Shown here: piece after piece, positions 21,636 to 21,821 of the stretch | Position numbering within the stretch: position 1 is the stretch's first letter | Layout: each line of letters begins with the position of its first letter | Source: DATBAK01 sp038240075 | Lineage (GTDB): Bacteria > Actinomycetota > Acidimicrobiia > IMCC26256 > PALSA-610 | Direction: 5' to 3' | Length of the DNA: 21,821 nucleotides | Assembly: GCA_038240075.1 (NCBI GenBank) | Contig: JBBSEC010000078.1 | Coordinates: 1 to 21,821 of the forward strand | Made by a program: the position numbers and the translations under genes | Notes under the pieces: generated by a model | What the model was told of the DNA's origin: nothing | The model's database searches: none | Seen by the model: only the letters and a program-made list of their open reading frames with translations

Positions 21636-21821
21636 GCGCGCTCGCGCGAGGAGTCGAGGCGAACCACGCCGGACGCGTCTCCCAGTGCGGCTGGATCAAC
21701 GTCTCGCGGACGTGGAGCACGCTGCCGTCACCGTCGTCGTCGATGAAGAGATCGACCGACGACGGCAGCTCCGAACCGGGGGGGGGCCACCCGAACCCCA
21801 AGCGGGGCGGGGCGGGGGCCC
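21628..21821 (-). CDS. SRPBCC (AHSA1/START-like) domain protein, C-terminal part, cut by window end
   Basis: The minus-strand frame enters at the window edge and ends at TGA 21628-21630. Readable residues are LGFGWPPPGSELPSSVDLFI, then DDDGDGSVLHVRETLI and a short tail ending ASARV. The pattern of a strand with Trp-Pro, a polar loop, a strand, DGxGxxLxVxET and a final helix start fits the C-terminal half of SRPBCC proteins of the AHSA1 type, which bind hydrophobic ligands. The frame survives the nine-G run at 21778-21786, which argues that the run length is right. The outermost ~40 bases are GC homopolymers and may be unreliable. The gene overlaps the ArsR gene by 8 bp. Confidence 0.65.
   Translation of the reverse strand, partial: APAPPRLGFGWPPPGSELPSSVDLFIDDDGDGSVLHVRETLIQPHWETRPAWFASTPRASARV

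Noticed and set aside
21775..21821. G/C homopolymer stretch at the right edge as a regulatory or structured element
   Set aside because: It is in frame with the SRPBCC gene and at the contig edge, where base quality is likely poor.
1..21821. CRISPR array
   Set aside because: No set of regularly spaced 25-40 bp repeats was found. The only tandem repeats are the short ones listed.

Overview
The window is high-GC DNA with strong G/C bias at third codon positions, Gram-positive-type lipoproteins, an LAxTG-type cell-wall sorting signal, a HelD/HelR-type RNA polymerase-recycling ATPase, and CsbD, universal stress and hemerythrin proteins. This suggests an actinomycete, probably environmental and possibly from a metagenome. 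No lineage marker is present, so a finer placement would be a guess. The right-hand end (about 21775-21821) is rich in homopolymers and looks like a contig edge.

Layout. (a) 1-5449: the tail of a tyrosine recombinase, a hairpin-rich spacer, a large PQQ-type sugar dehydrogenase lipoprotein on the minus strand, then an IS scar. In the scar an IS6-family transposase remnant lies between the last ~33 codons of a short-chain dehydrogenase and the last ~43 codons of a probable GH15 glucoamylase/trehalase. A DUF2254 membrane protein follows. (b) 5632-9330: a PAS-PP2C (RsbU-like) phosphatase with an apparent frameshift, IS debris, and small envelope or stress-type genes (DUF6131 membrane peptide, hemerythrin-like protein, FxLYD-like lipoprotein, two-helix membrane protein). 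(c) 9482-10999: a full-length IS6-family element whose transposase has Asn at the second DDE position, next to a 5'-truncated second transposase-like gene. (d) 11161-16067: tRNA-Arg(CCG), a five-helix membrane protein, a degenerate GGDEF protein with an Asp-Pro repeat tail, a coiled-coil protein, a nucleotidyltransferase divergent from an AlkB-like dioxygenase, and two exported cupredoxins in tandem. (e) 16083-21821: an aldo/keto reductase preceded by an intrinsic-terminator-like hairpin, csbD and a universal stress gene behind a possible stress-sigma promoter, a HelD-like ATPase divergent from a MenC-type enolase-superfamily enzyme, and an overlapping SRPBCC/ArsR pair.

The two halves differ. 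From about 11.2 kb onward the genes are intact and tightly packed, with tail-to-tail gaps of 1 to 25 bp. The first 11 kb is an accessory region repeatedly rearranged by IS elements. Possible functional links, all inferred, are a general-stress theme (RsbU-like phosphatase, CsbD, universal stress protein, HelD, hemerythrin) and a periplasmic or cell-wall redox theme (sugar dehydrogenase lipoprotein, wall-anchored cupredoxin, secreted cupredoxin). I found no CRISPR array, phage module or obvious multi-gene defence system.
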